Assembly: GCF_004364325.1 (NCBI RefSeq)
Contig: NZ_SOCP01000019.1
Coordinates: 155,521-219,520 of the forward strand
Reading direction: 5' to 3'
Source: Actinophytocola oryzae
GTDB lineage: Bacteria; Actinomycetota; Actinomycetes; Mycobacteriales; Pseudonocardiaceae
Length of the DNA: 64,000 bases
Both the position numbers and the translations under genes were made by a program. The notes beneath the pieces are model-generated. The model did no database searches and was not told the DNA's origin. It saw only the letters and a program-made list of their open reading frames with translations. Of the stretch, positions 44,392-53,020 are shown one piece after another (position 1 is the stretch's first letter; every line of letters starts with the position of its first letter).

Positions 44392-45525
44392 TCACGGGCG
44401 GGTGAGTCCGGGCGCGTCGAGTGACATGACGACACCGTCCGTGCGGTCCAACGCCTCCTGCCTGCGGCCCGCGTCGACGGTGTCGTCCGTGGTCAGGTCC
44501 TTCAACCGGATGGGCGGGCCGAGGTCGACGAGCGTCGGGACGTACTCGGCCTTGCCGACGTGCCAACCGTTTCCCTCCCTGATGAAGGTGAAGCGGCCGA
44601 TCACGCCCTCCTCCGTGGTGCCGCGTGGCTCCTCGTGCTTCGCGACCGAGTTGCCCAGGCCGTAGGCCACCCACTTGTCGCCGATCTTCTCGAACGGCTG
44701 CACCACGTGCGCGTGATGACCGACGATCAGGTCGACGGCCGGGTCGGCGAGGATCTGCCGGGCCATCTCGCGTTGGTCGGCGGTGGGCTCGTGCTGGTCC
44801 TCGATGCCCCAGTGGATGCTGGCGATCACGACCTGCGCGCCTGCCGCGCGGGCCTTGCGTGCCGCGTCGAGCACCGCGTCCACGGACAGCTCGTTGACCA
44901 TCCACGGCTCCGGCGCCTCGGTGCCCTGGTTGAGCCCGAACGTGAACGACACCTGGCCGACCTTGACGCCCCTGACGTCGCGGACCAGCGGCGTGTCCGC
45001 CTCCTGCTCGGTGCGTGCCGACCCGGTGTGGGCGATCTTCGCGGCGTCGAGCGTGTCGAGGGTGGTGCGCACGCCGTCGGCGCCGTGGTCGAGGGTGTGG
45101 TTGGAGGCGGTGGAGCAGGTGTCGTAGCCGGTCTGCGCCACGGCCGTGGCCACTTCCGGCGGTGCGTAGAACAGCGGGTACCCCTCGAACGGCCCGTCGG
45201 CCGTGGCGAGCGGGGTCTCCATGTGACAGATGGCCAGGTCGGCGGCCTCGATGACGGGCTTGATCCCGGCCAGGAGCGGCGCGTAGTCACGCTTGCCGCC
45301 GCCGTCCTCCTCGGCCTGCTCGGTGAGCGCGGGGTGGATCAGCACGTCCCCGGTCGCGACGACCGTGAAGCTGTCCGCGGGCTTGCCGGGGTCCGAGGGC
45401 CGGGTGCTGACCGTGCGCGGGTGGAACGGCGGCACCGGCTCGCCGTTCGAGCCGTCCTCCCCCGAACAGCCGGCCACGAGTACGGCCACGCAGCACAGAC
45501 CCAGCAACCGGCGCATCCGCAGCAT
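44392..45525 (-). CDS. CapA/PgsA-family lipoprotein (metallophosphoesterase fold)
   Basis: Encodes 377 residues; ATG 45525 or ATG 45516. The N-terminus MRRLLGLCCVAVLVAGC is a lipoprotein signal. The body has the CapA signatures: VVATGDVLIHPAL, CHMETPLA, SNHTLDHGADGV, IASIHWGIED and VGHHAHVVQPFEKIG. CapA proteins are linked to poly-gamma-glutamate capsule in Bacillus, but isolated actinobacterial copies without capB/C, as here, have unknown roles at the cell surface. Confidence 0.9.
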   Translation of the reverse strand: MLRMRRLLGLCCVAVLVAGCSGEDGSNGEPVPPFHPRTVSTRPSDPGKPADSFTVVATGDVLIHPALTEQAEEDGGGKRDYAPLLAGIKPVIEAADLAICHMETPLATADGPFEGYPLFYAPPEVATAVAQTGYDTCSTASNHTLDHGADGVRTTLDTLDAAKIAHTGSARTEQEADTPLVRDVRGVKVGQVSFTFGLNQGTEAPEPWMVNELSVDAVLDAARKARAAGAQVVIASIHWGIEDQHEPTADQREMARQILADPAVDLIVGHHAHVVQPFEKIGDKWVAYGLGNSVAKHEEPRGTTEEGVIGRFTFIREGNGWHVGKAEYVPTLVDLGPPIRLKDLTTDDTVDAGRRQEALDRTDGVVMSLDAPGLTRP

Positions 45526-45586
45526 CCTGCACGGCCGCCTCCCCCGACCGCAATGCCTTCGTTGATGATCTTGCTTACCGTGCGGG

Positions 45587-46336
45587 TCAGCGGTTGCGGC
45601 GGCGCAGCGTGATGAACGCCAGGACCGCGGCCACCACCGCCAGGAGGGGGACCGCTCGTTTCACGACCGAGGGCCCCGCGTAGGCCAGCAGGTCGATCGC
45701 CTCGGTCTCCGGTTCGGCAGGCGTCGGTGCCGCGCTGAGCTTGCGGTCGGTCCGGGTCATCTCGTTGGCGGCGTGGCGGCCGGTCTCCGCCGCCTCGGCA
45801 CGCGCCGCCGCAACGGACCCGACCGGGGCCGCCGCCGTCTCGACCGGTTTGTCCTCCTTGACCACCGAGAGCGCGGGGGCGGGCGACTCCTCCTCCGGTG
45901 CGAGCTTGGTCGCAAGGCAGGTCGCGAACGTGTCCAGGATCTTGCCGCCGACCTCGGAGATCATGCCGCGGCCGAACTGGGCGGGCTTCCCGGTGATGGA
46001 CAGGTCGGTCACCACGGTGCCCGCCGTCGAGTCGCCCTCGCCGGTGAGCGTCACCGTGACGGTCGCCGCCGCGGTGCCGTTGCCCCTGGCGTCCTTGCCG
46101 GAGGCCTTGATCACGACGGTCCTCGTGTCCTCGTCCTTCGACAGGAACTCGCCGGAGCCCTTGTACAGCAGCGAGATCGGGCCGAGCTTCACCTTCACCG
46201 AACCCTTGAAGGCGTCCCCGTCCACTTCCGTGAGCGTCGCACCCGGCATGCACGGGGCCACCCGCTCGGGGTCGAGCACCGCCTGCCAGACGGTGTCGAG
46301 GTCGGCCGGCACGGTGAACGAGTGCTCCAGCTTCAC
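45587..46336 (-). CDS. coxG: CoxG-type SRPBCC protein with C-terminal membrane anchor
   Basis: The GTG at 46336 follows GGAGGAACC and gives 249 residues. Residues 1-~150 are the CoxG/START-like domain (VKLEHSFTVPADLDTVWQAVLDPERVAPCMPGA). After an Ala/Glu-rich linker a C-terminal membrane segment (AVPLLAVVAAVLAFITL) and RRRNR tail follow. In Oligotropha CoxG recruits the hydroxylase to the membrane (family knowledge); here it follows the hydroxylase subunits, with an intervening hairpin in the 57-bp gap. Confidence 0.88.
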   Translation of the reverse strand: MKLEHSFTVPADLDTVWQAVLDPERVAPCMPGATLTEVDGDAFKGSVKVKLGPISLLYKGSGEFLSKDEDTRTVVIKASGKDARGNGTAAATVTVTLTGEGDSTAGTVVTDLSITGKPAQFGRGMISEVGGKILDTFATCLATKLAPEEESPAPALSVVKEDKPVETAAAPVGSVAAARAEAAETGRHAANEMTRTDRKLSAAPTPAEPETEAIDLLAYAGPSVVKRAVPLLAVVAAVLAFITLRRRNR

Positions 46337-46355
46337 GGTTCCTCCATACAAGAGC

Positions 46356-46384
46356 GGGCGGCGCCCCGCGAGGGGGCGCCGCCC
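46356..46384. terminator. Hairpin between the FAD subunit and coxG genes
   Basis: Perfect 12-bp GC stem GGGCGGCGCCCC / GGGGCGCCGCCC with a GCGAG loop, placed nine bases after the FAD-subunit stop and 20 bp before the coxG start. Without a T-run it is more likely a partial terminator or an mRNA-stabilising element that lowers coxG expression. Confidence 0.65.
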
Positions 46385-46393
46385 GGACGGACA

Positions 46394-47248
46394 CTAGGCG
46401 CCGGCAGCGGCGGCCACCGCCCGTGACGTCAGCACCCTGGCCAGGTGCTGACGGTAGGCGGCGTCCGCGTTCCCGTCCGACGGTGGCGACGTGCCCTCGG
46501 CCGCGTGTTCGGCGGCGGCACGGATGGTCTCGGCCGTCGCCGGCCTGCCAACCAGTGCCTCCTCGACCGCGCTCGCACGGACCGGAACAGTCGCCATGTT
46601 CGTCAAGCCAACTCTTGCTTCGGCGATCGCGCCACCCTCGACGCGCACCGCGGCCGCCACGGCGACCATCGACCACGCCTGGGCGACCCGGTTGAACTTC
46701 TCGTAGTGGGCGCTCCAACCGGTCTTCTTCGGCACCCTGACCTCGACGAGGATCTCCGTGGGGAGCAGCGTGGTCGTGAAGAAGTCGGTGAAGAACTCGG
46801 CCGAGGGCACGGTCCGGGTGCCGTCGACACCCCGGATCACCATCTCCGCGTCGAGCGCCAGTGCGGGCGCCAGGATGTCGCCTGCCGGGTCGGCGTGGGC
46901 GATGGAGCCGCCGAACGTGCCGCGGTGGCGGACCTGCGGGTCGGCGACCGTGTTCGTGGCCGCCGCCAGCAACGCCGCGTGTTCGGCCACGAGCGGGTCC
47001 CGCTGCACGTCGTAGTGCGTGGTCATCGCGCCGATCACCAGCACGTCGCCCTCCTCGCGGACGCCGCACAGCCCGGCCACCCTGCCGAGGTCGATCAGCT
47101 TGGACGGCGCCGCGAGCCGCATGCGCAGCACGGGCAGCAGGCTCTGGCCGCCCGCGATCACCTTCGCGTCCTCGCCTGCCTCGGACAGCGCACGCACCGC
47201 GTCGTCCAGCGTGGTCGGCGCGACGTAGTCGAATGCCGAGGGGATCAC
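46394..47248 (-). CDS. Molybdenum hydroxylase FAD-binding subunit (CoxM-type)
   Basis: Encodes 284 residues from the GTG at 47248, overlapping the large-subunit stop (GTGA). FAD motifs AGGQSLLPVLRMRLA (AGGQS) and the TFGGSIAHADPAGD segment (TxGG) are intact. It passes electrons from the 2Fe-2S clusters to the acceptor. Subunit order on the transcript is small, large, medium. Confidence 0.92.
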   Translation of the reverse strand: MIPSAFDYVAPTTLDDAVRALSEAGEDAKVIAGGQSLLPVLRMRLAAPSKLIDLGRVAGLCGVREEGDVLVIGAMTTHYDVQRDPLVAEHAALLAAATNTVADPQVRHRGTFGGSIAHADPAGDILAPALALDAEMVIRGVDGTRTVPSAEFFTDFFTTTLLPTEILVEVRVPKKTGWSAHYEKFNRVAQAWSMVAVAAAVRVEGGAIAEARVGLTNMATVPVRASAVEEALVGRPATAETIRAAAEHAAEGTSPPSDGNADAAYRQHLARVLTSRAVAAAAGA

Positions 47249-49683
47249 TTGGCACCTCCGTCGATCGAGCCGAGGCCGCCGCCCGCCTCGTTGCCGAGGC
47301 CACCCGCGTCGGGCTGGCCGGTCTGTATCGCCTGCCACACCCGCATCGGCGTGCACGGCATCTGGATGTCCGTGACACCGAGGTGGCGCACCGCGTCCAC
47401 GACCGCGTTGACCACGGCCGGGGTCGACGCGATGGTGCCCGCCTCGCCGACGCCCTTGACACCCAGCACGTTCGAGGTCGCGGGCGTCTCGGTCCGGTCG
47501 GTGACGAACGAGGGCAGGTCGACAGCGGAGGGCACCAGGTAGTCGGCGAGGGTGCCCGTGCTGAGCGTGCCGCTCTCGTCGTACACCGCCTCCTCGAACA
47601 ACGCCTGCGCGATGCCCTGCGCGAGCCCGCCGTGCACCTGGCCCTCGACGATCAGCGGGTTGACCACCTTGCCGATGTCGTCGACGCACACGTACGAGCG
47701 GATGGTGACCCGGCCGGTCTCCGTGTCGACCTCCGTGGCGCACAGGTGGGTGCCGTGCGGGAACGAGAAGTTCTCCGGGTCGAACGTGGCCTCGGAGTCC
47801 AGGTTCGGCTCCACGCCGTCCGGGAGGTCGTGCGCCGCGAACACGGCGAGCGCGACGTCCTGGATGGAGACCGACTTGGCGTCGGCACCAGCCCCTCGGA
47901 CCCGGAAGGTGCCCGACGAGAACTCCACGTCGCCCTCGCCCGCCTCGAGCATGTGGGCGGCGACCTTCGCTGCCTTCTCCTTCACCTTGTCCGTCGCCTT
48001 GACCACGGCCATGGCGCCGACGGTCAGCGACCGCGACCCGTAGGTGTCCATGCCCTTGTGCGACGACTGCGTGTCACCGTGGAGGACCTCGATGTCCTCG
48101 AACGGCACGCCGAGCTGGTCGGCCACGATCTGGCTCCACGCCGTCTCGTGGCCCTGGCCGTGTGCCGACGAGCCGGTGACGACCTCGACCTTGCCGGTCG
48201 GCAGCATGCGGATGGCCGCGTGCTCCCAGCCACCCGCGCCGTAGGACAGCGAGCCGAGCACGCGGGACGGCGCGAGGCCGCACATCTCGGTGAACGTCGA
48301 GATGCCGATGCCGAGCTGCACGCTGTCACCTCGGTCGCGGCGCTCCTTCTGCTCGGCACGCAGCGCGTCGTAGCCGAACAGCTCCTTCGCCTTGTCGGTC
48401 GCGGCCTCGTAGTTGCCGGAGTCGTAGGTCAGGCCGCAGACCGTGGTGAACGGGAACTCCTCGTGCCTGATCCAGTTCTTCTCGCGGACCGCCATGGGGT
48501 CCATGCCGACCTCGACGGCCAGCTCGTCCATCAGGCGCTCGATGGCGAACGTGGCCTCGGGCCGGCCGGCACCCCGGTAGGCGTCGGTCGGCACCTTGTT
48601 GGTGAACACGTTCGTGCACACGAACCGGTAGGCCGGGAACTTGTAGATGGCGTTAAACATGAACGCGCCGAGGATCGGCACGCCCGGCGTGACGAGCCGC
48701 AGGTAGGCGCCCATGTCGGCGAGCAGCTCGACCTTGAGGCCGGTGACGGTGCCGTCACGGCGGGCGGAGAGCGTCAGCTTCTGGATCTGGTCGCGCCCGT
48801 GGTGGGCGGACTGCAGGCTCTCGCTGCGGGACTCGGTGTACTTCACCGGCCTGCCGAGCTGCCGCGCGACGATGAAGACCAGGAACTCCTCCGGCGTGAC
48901 CTGCAGCTTGCCGCCGAACCCGCCGCCGACGTCCGGCGCGATCACCCGCACCTTGTGCTCGGGCACGCCCAGCTGCGCGGCGATCAGGAACCGCAGGATG
49001 TGCGGGACCTGGGTGGCCGACCACAGGGTGGTCTGCTCGCCGGTCGGGTCGCACATGACCGAGCGGGGCTCCATGAAGGCCGGGATCAGCCGCTGCTGGC
49101 GGTAGGTGCGCTCGATGACGACCTCGGCGTCGCCGATGGCGGCCTCGACGTCGCCGCCCGTGCCCGCCTCACCGGAGTCGAAGATCCACGTGGCGCTCTT
49201 GTTCGTGCCGAGGTCGGCGTGCACGAGGTCGGCACCGTCCTCGACGGCGGCCGCCATGTCGAGCACGACCGGCAGCTCGTCGTAGTCGACGTCGATCCGC
49301 TCGAGTGCGTCGGCGGCCTCGTAGGCGGAACGCGCGACGACGATCGCGACGATCTCGCCCGCGAAGTTGACCGTGTCGACGGCGATGGACGGCGCGTTCG
49401 GCGACTTCATGTCGTCGGTGATCGGCCACGCGCACGGCAGGCTGCCCTGCACGTCGGCCAGGTCGGCGCCCGTGAACACGGCCATGACGCCGGGCATCTC
49501 CCTGGCCCCGGAGGCGTCGATCGACGTGATCCGCGCGTGGGCCATGGGGCTGCGCAGGACGGCCATGTGCAGCAGGCCGGGCAGCGTCAGGTTGTCGGTC
49601 CAGCGGGTGCGCCCGGTGATCAGGCGTGCGTCCTCCTTGCGGAGGCGGGACCTGCCGACCTCCGGCTCGATGGTCGCGGTCAC
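47245..49683 (-). CDS. Molybdenum hydroxylase large (molybdopterin) subunit, form II type
   Basis: Encodes 812 residues from the GTG at 49683. Typical xanthine dehydrogenase-family molybdopterin subunit: VGGGFGGK (about residue 252), the active-site loop AYRGAGR (368-374) and the catalytic glutamate in GVGEAGT near the C-terminus. True (form I) CO dehydrogenases carry AYRCSFR with the Cu/S-binding cysteine; this protein has the form II loop, so it should oxidise another substrate, probably an aldehyde or heterocycle. Coupled by GTGA overlaps to both neighbouring subunit genes. Confidence 0.92.
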   Translation of the reverse strand: MTATIEPEVGRSRLRKEDARLITGRTRWTDNLTLPGLLHMAVLRSPMAHARITSIDASGAREMPGVMAVFTGADLADVQGSLPCAWPITDDMKSPNAPSIAVDTVNFAGEIVAIVVARSAYEAADALERIDVDYDELPVVLDMAAAVEDGADLVHADLGTNKSATWIFDSGEAGTGGDVEAAIGDAEVVIERTYRQQRLIPAFMEPRSVMCDPTGEQTTLWSATQVPHILRFLIAAQLGVPEHKVRVIAPDVGGGFGGKLQVTPEEFLVFIVARQLGRPVKYTESRSESLQSAHHGRDQIQKLTLSARRDGTVTGLKVELLADMGAYLRLVTPGVPILGAFMFNAIYKFPAYRFVCTNVFTNKVPTDAYRGAGRPEATFAIERLMDELAVEVGMDPMAVREKNWIRHEEFPFTTVCGLTYDSGNYEAATDKAKELFGYDALRAEQKERRDRGDSVQLGIGISTFTEMCGLAPSRVLGSLSYGAGGWEHAAIRMLPTGKVEVVTGSSAHGQGHETAWSQIVADQLGVPFEDIEVLHGDTQSSHKGMDTYGSRSLTVGAMAVVKATDKVKEKAAKVAAHMLEAGEGDVEFSSGTFRVRGAGADAKSVSIQDVALAVFAAHDLPDGVEPNLDSEATFDPENFSFPHGTHLCATEVDTETGRVTIRSYVCVDDIGKVVNPLIVEGQVHGGLAQGIAQALFEEAVYDESGTLSTGTLADYLVPSAVDLPSFVTDRTETPATSNVLGVKGVGEAGTIASTPAVVNAVVDAVRHLGVTDIQMPCTPMRVWQAIQTGQPDAGGLGNEAGGGLGSIDGGAK

Positions 49684-50204
49684 TGCCCGCCTCCTGCACC
49701 CAGCTCGGCGCCCGCGACCCGTTCGGCCTCGGGGCCCGCCCCGCCCTGCATGCGCGCGGCGGCGTCGCGGACCGCACGGACGATGTTCTGGTAGCCCGTG
49801 CATCGGCAGAGGTTGCCCTCTAACCCGTGACGTACCGCCTGCTCGTCGGGGTCGGGGTTGTCGGCGAGGAGGTCGATCGACTGCATGATCATGCCCGGCG
49901 TGCAGAAGCCGCACTGGAGGGCGTGGTTGTCGTGGAAGGCCTGCTGCACGGGGTGCAGCTTGCCGTCACGGGCCAGGCCCTCGACGGTGGTGACCTCGCT
50001 GCCGTCGGCCTGCACGGCGAGCACCGAGCACGACTTCACGCTGTGACCGTCGAGATGGACGGTGCAGGCGCCGCAGTTGCTCGTGTCGCAGCCCACGACG
50101 GTGCCGACCTTGCCCAGCCGTTCGCGCAGGTAGTGCACGAGAAGCTGACGAGGTTCGACGTCATCGGCGAACTTGGTGCCGTCAACAGTCACGGTGATGC
50201 GCAT
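49680..50204 (-). CDS. Molybdenum hydroxylase 2Fe-2S subunit (CoxS-type)
   Basis: Encodes 174 residues from ATG 50204. Plant-ferredoxin-type cluster ligands Cys39, Cys44, Cys47, Cys59 (VGCDTSNCGACTVHLDG) and the second cluster Cys98, Cys101, Cys133, Cys135 (CGFCTPGM ... CRCTGY) are all present. First gene of the hydroxylase operon; RarD diverges from it. Confidence 0.93.
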   Translation of the reverse strand: MRITVTVDGTKFADDVEPRQLLVHYLRERLGKVGTVVGCDTSNCGACTVHLDGHSVKSCSVLAVQADGSEVTTVEGLARDGKLHPVQQAFHDNHALQCGFCTPGMIMQSIDLLADNPDPDEQAVRHGLEGNLCRCTGYQNIVRAVRDAAARMQGGAGPEAERVAGAELGAGGGQ

Positions 50205-50367
50205 TGGGCCTCCTGCCGGCTCGGGAACACGTGAGCGCCCTCACAGAGCACGAGTCAACCCCGGCCATCCCGATCGGACAAGTCCAGAGCCCCGTGAGTG
50301 GATCCTTTCGCGAAAAAAGGCGGTGTGATGCTCATTCAATCGTTCGAATCGGGTCGTTCGCGATGCA

Positions 50368-50373
50368 TAGGAT
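50368..50373 (+). promoter_or_regulatory. -10 box for leaderless rarD mRNA
   Basis: TAGGAT ends six bases before the GTG start of rarD, and there is no Shine-Dalgarno sequence before that start, consistent with a leaderless transcript. Confidence 0.45.
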
Positions 50374-50379
50374 CGGTGG

Positions 50380-51315
50380 GTGACATCCCCCTCCCTGGCA
50401 GGTCAACGCGTTGATCAGTACCCGGAGAGCCGCCGAGGGGTGATGTTCGGGGTCACCGCGTACGGGATGTGGGGGCTCTTCCCGCTGTACTGGGCGCTGC
50501 TCTCGTCGGCGGGGGCGCTGGAGACGCTCGCGCACCGGATGATCTGGTCCCTGGTCGTGGTCGTCGGCGTGTTGTTCGCGACGCGGCGGGTCGCGTCGTT
50601 CCGTGCCGTGCTGCGCGACCGCCGCCGGTTCGGGCTGCTGGCGTGTGCCGCGGTGCTGATCTCGCTGAACTGGGGCGGCTACATCTGGGGTGTCACGCAC
50701 GGGCACGTGGTGGAGACCGCGCTCGGGTACTTCATCGGGCCGCTGGTCTCGGTGCTGCTCGGCGTGTTCGGCCTCGGCGAGCGGCTGCGACGCGCGCAGT
50801 GGGCGGCGGTGGCGCTGGGCGCCGTGGCGATCGTGGTGCTGGTGATCGGCTACGGCCAGGTCCCGTGGATCGCGCTGCTGCTCGCGTTCAGCTTCTCCAC
50901 GTACGGCCTGGTCAAGAAGCTCGCAGGCGTCGGAGCGGTCGAGTCGATGGCCGTCGAGACGGGGGTGACGCTGCTGCCCGCGGTGGCCTACGTCGTGTTC
51001 CTGGAGGCGAGCGGCTCCGGCACGTTCACGTCGCTCGGGGCGGGCCACACCCTGCTGCTGGTGGGCGGCGGGATCGTGACGACGGTGCCACTGCTGGCGT
51101 TCGCGGCGGCGGCCGTGCGCATCCCACTGGCGACGATCGGGCTGCTGCAGTACATGACGCCGAGCCTGCAGTTCGTGTTCGGCCTGGTGGTGTTCCACGA
51201 GCACATGCCGCCGCAGCGCTGGCTCGGCTTCGCGATCGTGTGGCTGGCCCTGGTCATCCTGACGTTCGACGCGACCCGCAGGCGAGCGCCCGCAGCCGAG
51301 CCGCTACCTCAGTGA
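50380..51315 (+). CDS. rarD: EamA/RarD-type permease
   Basis: Encodes 311 residues from the GTG at 50380. Ten membrane segments in two EamA halves; RRGVMFGVTAYGMWGLFPLYW and ISLNWGGYIWGVTHGHVVETALGYFI are characteristic of RarD (YddG-like DMT superfamily). Substrate is unknown, possibly an exported metabolite. Its last 62 bp overlap the 3' end of the converging P-loop kinase gene. Confidence 0.9.
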   Translation: MTSPSLAGQRVDQYPESRRGVMFGVTAYGMWGLFPLYWALLSSAGALETLAHRMIWSLVVVVGVLFATRRVASFRAVLRDRRRFGLLACAAVLISLNWGGYIWGVTHGHVVETALGYFIGPLVSVLLGVFGLGERLRRAQWAAVALGAVAIVVLVIGYGQVPWIALLLAFSFSTYGLVKKLAGVGAVESMAVETGVTLLPAVAYVVFLEASGSGTFTSLGAGHTLLLVGGGIVTTVPLLAFAAAAVRIPLATIGLLQYMTPSLQFVFGLVVFHEHMPPQRWLGFAIVWLALVILTFDATRRRAPAAEPLPQ

Positions 51316-51751
51316 GGGCATGCCGACCTGTGTCGATCTCCACGGTCGCGCCCGCGCGCAGAAGCGGGACGACCGCCTCGGTATCGGCGATGATCTTCGC
51401 CTGTTCCGCCGCCGACCTGCCGAAGTGGTTGTCCACGCGGGTCGCGACACGGTCGAGCATGGTGGCGATCGGCGCGCTGAGCAGCACGACCTCGGCGAAC
51501 CTCGGGTAGAACCGGCCCTGGTTACGCACCGTCCCCGCGATGAACAAGGGCTCGCCGGACGCCTCGTGCTCGGCCAGCAGGGCGTCGATCCGGTCCTCCC
51601 GCCAGAGCGGCTCGACCGTCCCGCCGGGTTGCGGCACGTCCTCGATCCACCCGCCGGCATCGGTGTCCACGACACGAAACCCCTCGCGGGCGAGGCACTC
51701 CAACACGGCCGACTTTCCGGTGCCGGACATGCCCGTCACCAGGACGGTCAC
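51254..51751 (-). CDS. P-loop NTPase (shikimate/adenylate kinase-like)
   Basis: Encodes 165 residues from the GTG at 51751. Walker A is at the very N-terminus (VLVTGMSGTGKSAVLECLA), and D-A-G-G-W-I plus a lid-like FIAGTVRNQGRFYP segment recall small-molecule kinases of the AAA_18/cytidylate-kinase type. The gene is coupled by a GTGA overlap to the small upstream ORF. Substrate unknown. The 3' end overlaps rarD by 62 bp in antisense. Confidence 0.82.
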   Translation of the reverse strand: MTVLVTGMSGTGKSAVLECLAREGFRVVDTDAGGWIEDVPQPGGTVEPLWREDRIDALLAEHEASGEPLFIAGTVRNQGRFYPRFAEVVLLSAPIATMLDRVATRVDNHFGRSAAEQAKIIADTEAVVPLLRAGATVEIDTGRHALTEVAARLRALACGSRRTSG

Positions 51752-51891
51752 TCGGGCACCAGTCGATCGACTCGCGCCGCGTAGCGGCGGCGCCGAGCGG
51801 ACGCCTCCTCGGCGTCATGGACCTCGTCGTAGATCGCCGCCAGCTGCTGGCAGCGTTGCTCAAGGGCCTGGTCGGTCAGGCGATTGCTCAT
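51748..51891 (-). CDS. 47-residue protein coupled to the P-loop kinase
   Basis: ATG 51891 gives MSNRLTDQALEQRCQQLAAIYDEV... ending ARVDRLVPE, a single charged helix-forming protein with no hydrophobic segment. The stop overlaps the kinase start (GTGA), which is strong evidence that it is translated. It is ten bases downstream of the XdhC gene. Family not recognised; a small partner or regulator of the kinase is one possibility. Confidence 0.65.
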   Translation of the reverse strand: MSNRLTDQALEQRCQQLAAIYDEVHDAEEASARRRRYAARVDRLVPE

Positions 51892-51901
51892 ACAGGTGAT
51901 G

Positions 51902-53020
51902 CTATGGCTCCCGGTGGATTCGGCCGCCCACCTCGGTGAGGCGTTTGCCCTCGCCGCCCCAGCGCATGGAGATGATCTCCGCGGCGATCGAGACCGCCGT
52001 CTCCTCCGGGGTGCGGGCACCCAGGTCCAGGCCGATCGGGGAGGACAGGCGGTCCAGCTCCACCTCGCTCATGCCTGCCTCGCGGAGCCGGGCCATGCGG
52101 TCGTCGTGGGTGCGGCGGGAGCCCATCGCGCCGATGTAGCCCGCGTCGCAGCGCAGGGCCACCTCCAGGACCGGCACGTCGAACTTCGGGTCGTGGGTGA
52201 GGACCGCGATCACCGTGCGCCGGTCGACGCGGCCCGCCTCCACCTCCGCGGCCAGGTACCGGTGCGGCCAGTTGACGACCACCTCGTCCGCGTCGGGGAA
52301 GCGGCTCTTCGTGGCGAAGATCGGCCTGGCGTCGCACACGGTCACGCGGTAGCCGAGGAACGACCCGAGGCGGGCCATGGCCGTCGCGAAGTCGATGGCG
52401 CCGAAGACCAGCATCCGGGGCGGCGGCTCGAACGCGTTCACGAACACCGACATGCCCTCGCCCCGGCGCTGGCCCTCCTCGCCGTAGTGCAGCGTCCCCG
52501 AGCGGCCGGTCGCGAGCAGGCCCCTGGCGTCGTCGGCGATGGCGGCCTCCGCGCGGGGCGAGCCCAGGTCGCCCGCTGTCTTCGTCGGCCACACCACCAG
52601 GTGTCGCCCGATCCGGGACTGGTCGGGATGGGCGACGACCGTGGCCAGCGCCACCGGCTCCTCGGTCTCGACGGACTTCGCCAGCTCGGCGAACTCCGGG
52701 AAGTCGGCGGCCGAGAACGACTCCGTGTAGATGTCGATGATCCCGCCGCAGGTCAGGCCCACCGCGAACGCGTCGTCGTCGCTCACGCCATAACGTTCCA
52801 GCACCGGGATGCCGTCGGCGAGGACCTGCTGTGCCAGCTCGTACACGGCACCCTCGACGCACCCGCCGGACACGCTGCCGGACACGGTCCCGTCCTCGGC
52901 GACCAGCATCGCGGCACCCGGCGCGCGCGGCGCCGACGAGAACGTCGCCACGACCGTGCCGAGCGCGACCTTCTCCCCTGCCGAGTACCGGCGCATCAGC
53001 TCGTCGAGCACATCACGCAC
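51902..53020 (-). CDS. xdhC: XdhC/CoxI-family molybdenum hydroxylase maturation protein
   Basis: Encodes 372 residues from the GTG at 53020. N-terminal XdhC domain (ALGTVVATFSSAPRAPGAAMLV and SGSVSGGCVEGAVYE) followed by the C-terminal Rossmann domain (LVFGAIDFATAMARLGSFLGYRVTVCD, VLTHDPKFDVPVLEVAL and YIGAMGSRRTHDDR). XdhC proteins bind molybdenum cofactor and insert it, often sulfurated, into hydroxylases; the hydroxylase is encoded 1.7 kb away. Its start lies within the VWA gene (8-bp overlap). Confidence 0.92.
   Translation of the reverse strand: MRDVLDELMRRYSAGEKVALGTVVATFSSAPRAPGAAMLVAEDGTVSGSVSGGCVEGAVYELAQQVLADGIPVLERYGVSDDDAFAVGLTCGGIIDIYTESFSAADFPEFAELAKSVETEEPVALATVVAHPDQSRIGRHLVVWPTKTAGDLGSPRAEAAIADDARGLLATGRSGTLHYGEEGQRRGEGMSVFVNAFEPPPRMLVFGAIDFATAMARLGSFLGYRVTVCDARPIFATKSRFPDADEVVVNWPHRYLAAEVEAGRVDRRTVIAVLTHDPKFDVPVLEVALRCDAGYIGAMGSRRTHDDRMARLREAGMSEVELDRLSSPIGLDLGARTPEETAVSIAAEIISMRWGGEGKRLTEVGGRIHREP

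Noticed and set aside
45587..50204. Form I carbon-monoxide dehydrogenase
   Set aside because: The loop in the large subunit is AYRGAGR, not AYRCSFR, so the copper-binding cysteine is absent.
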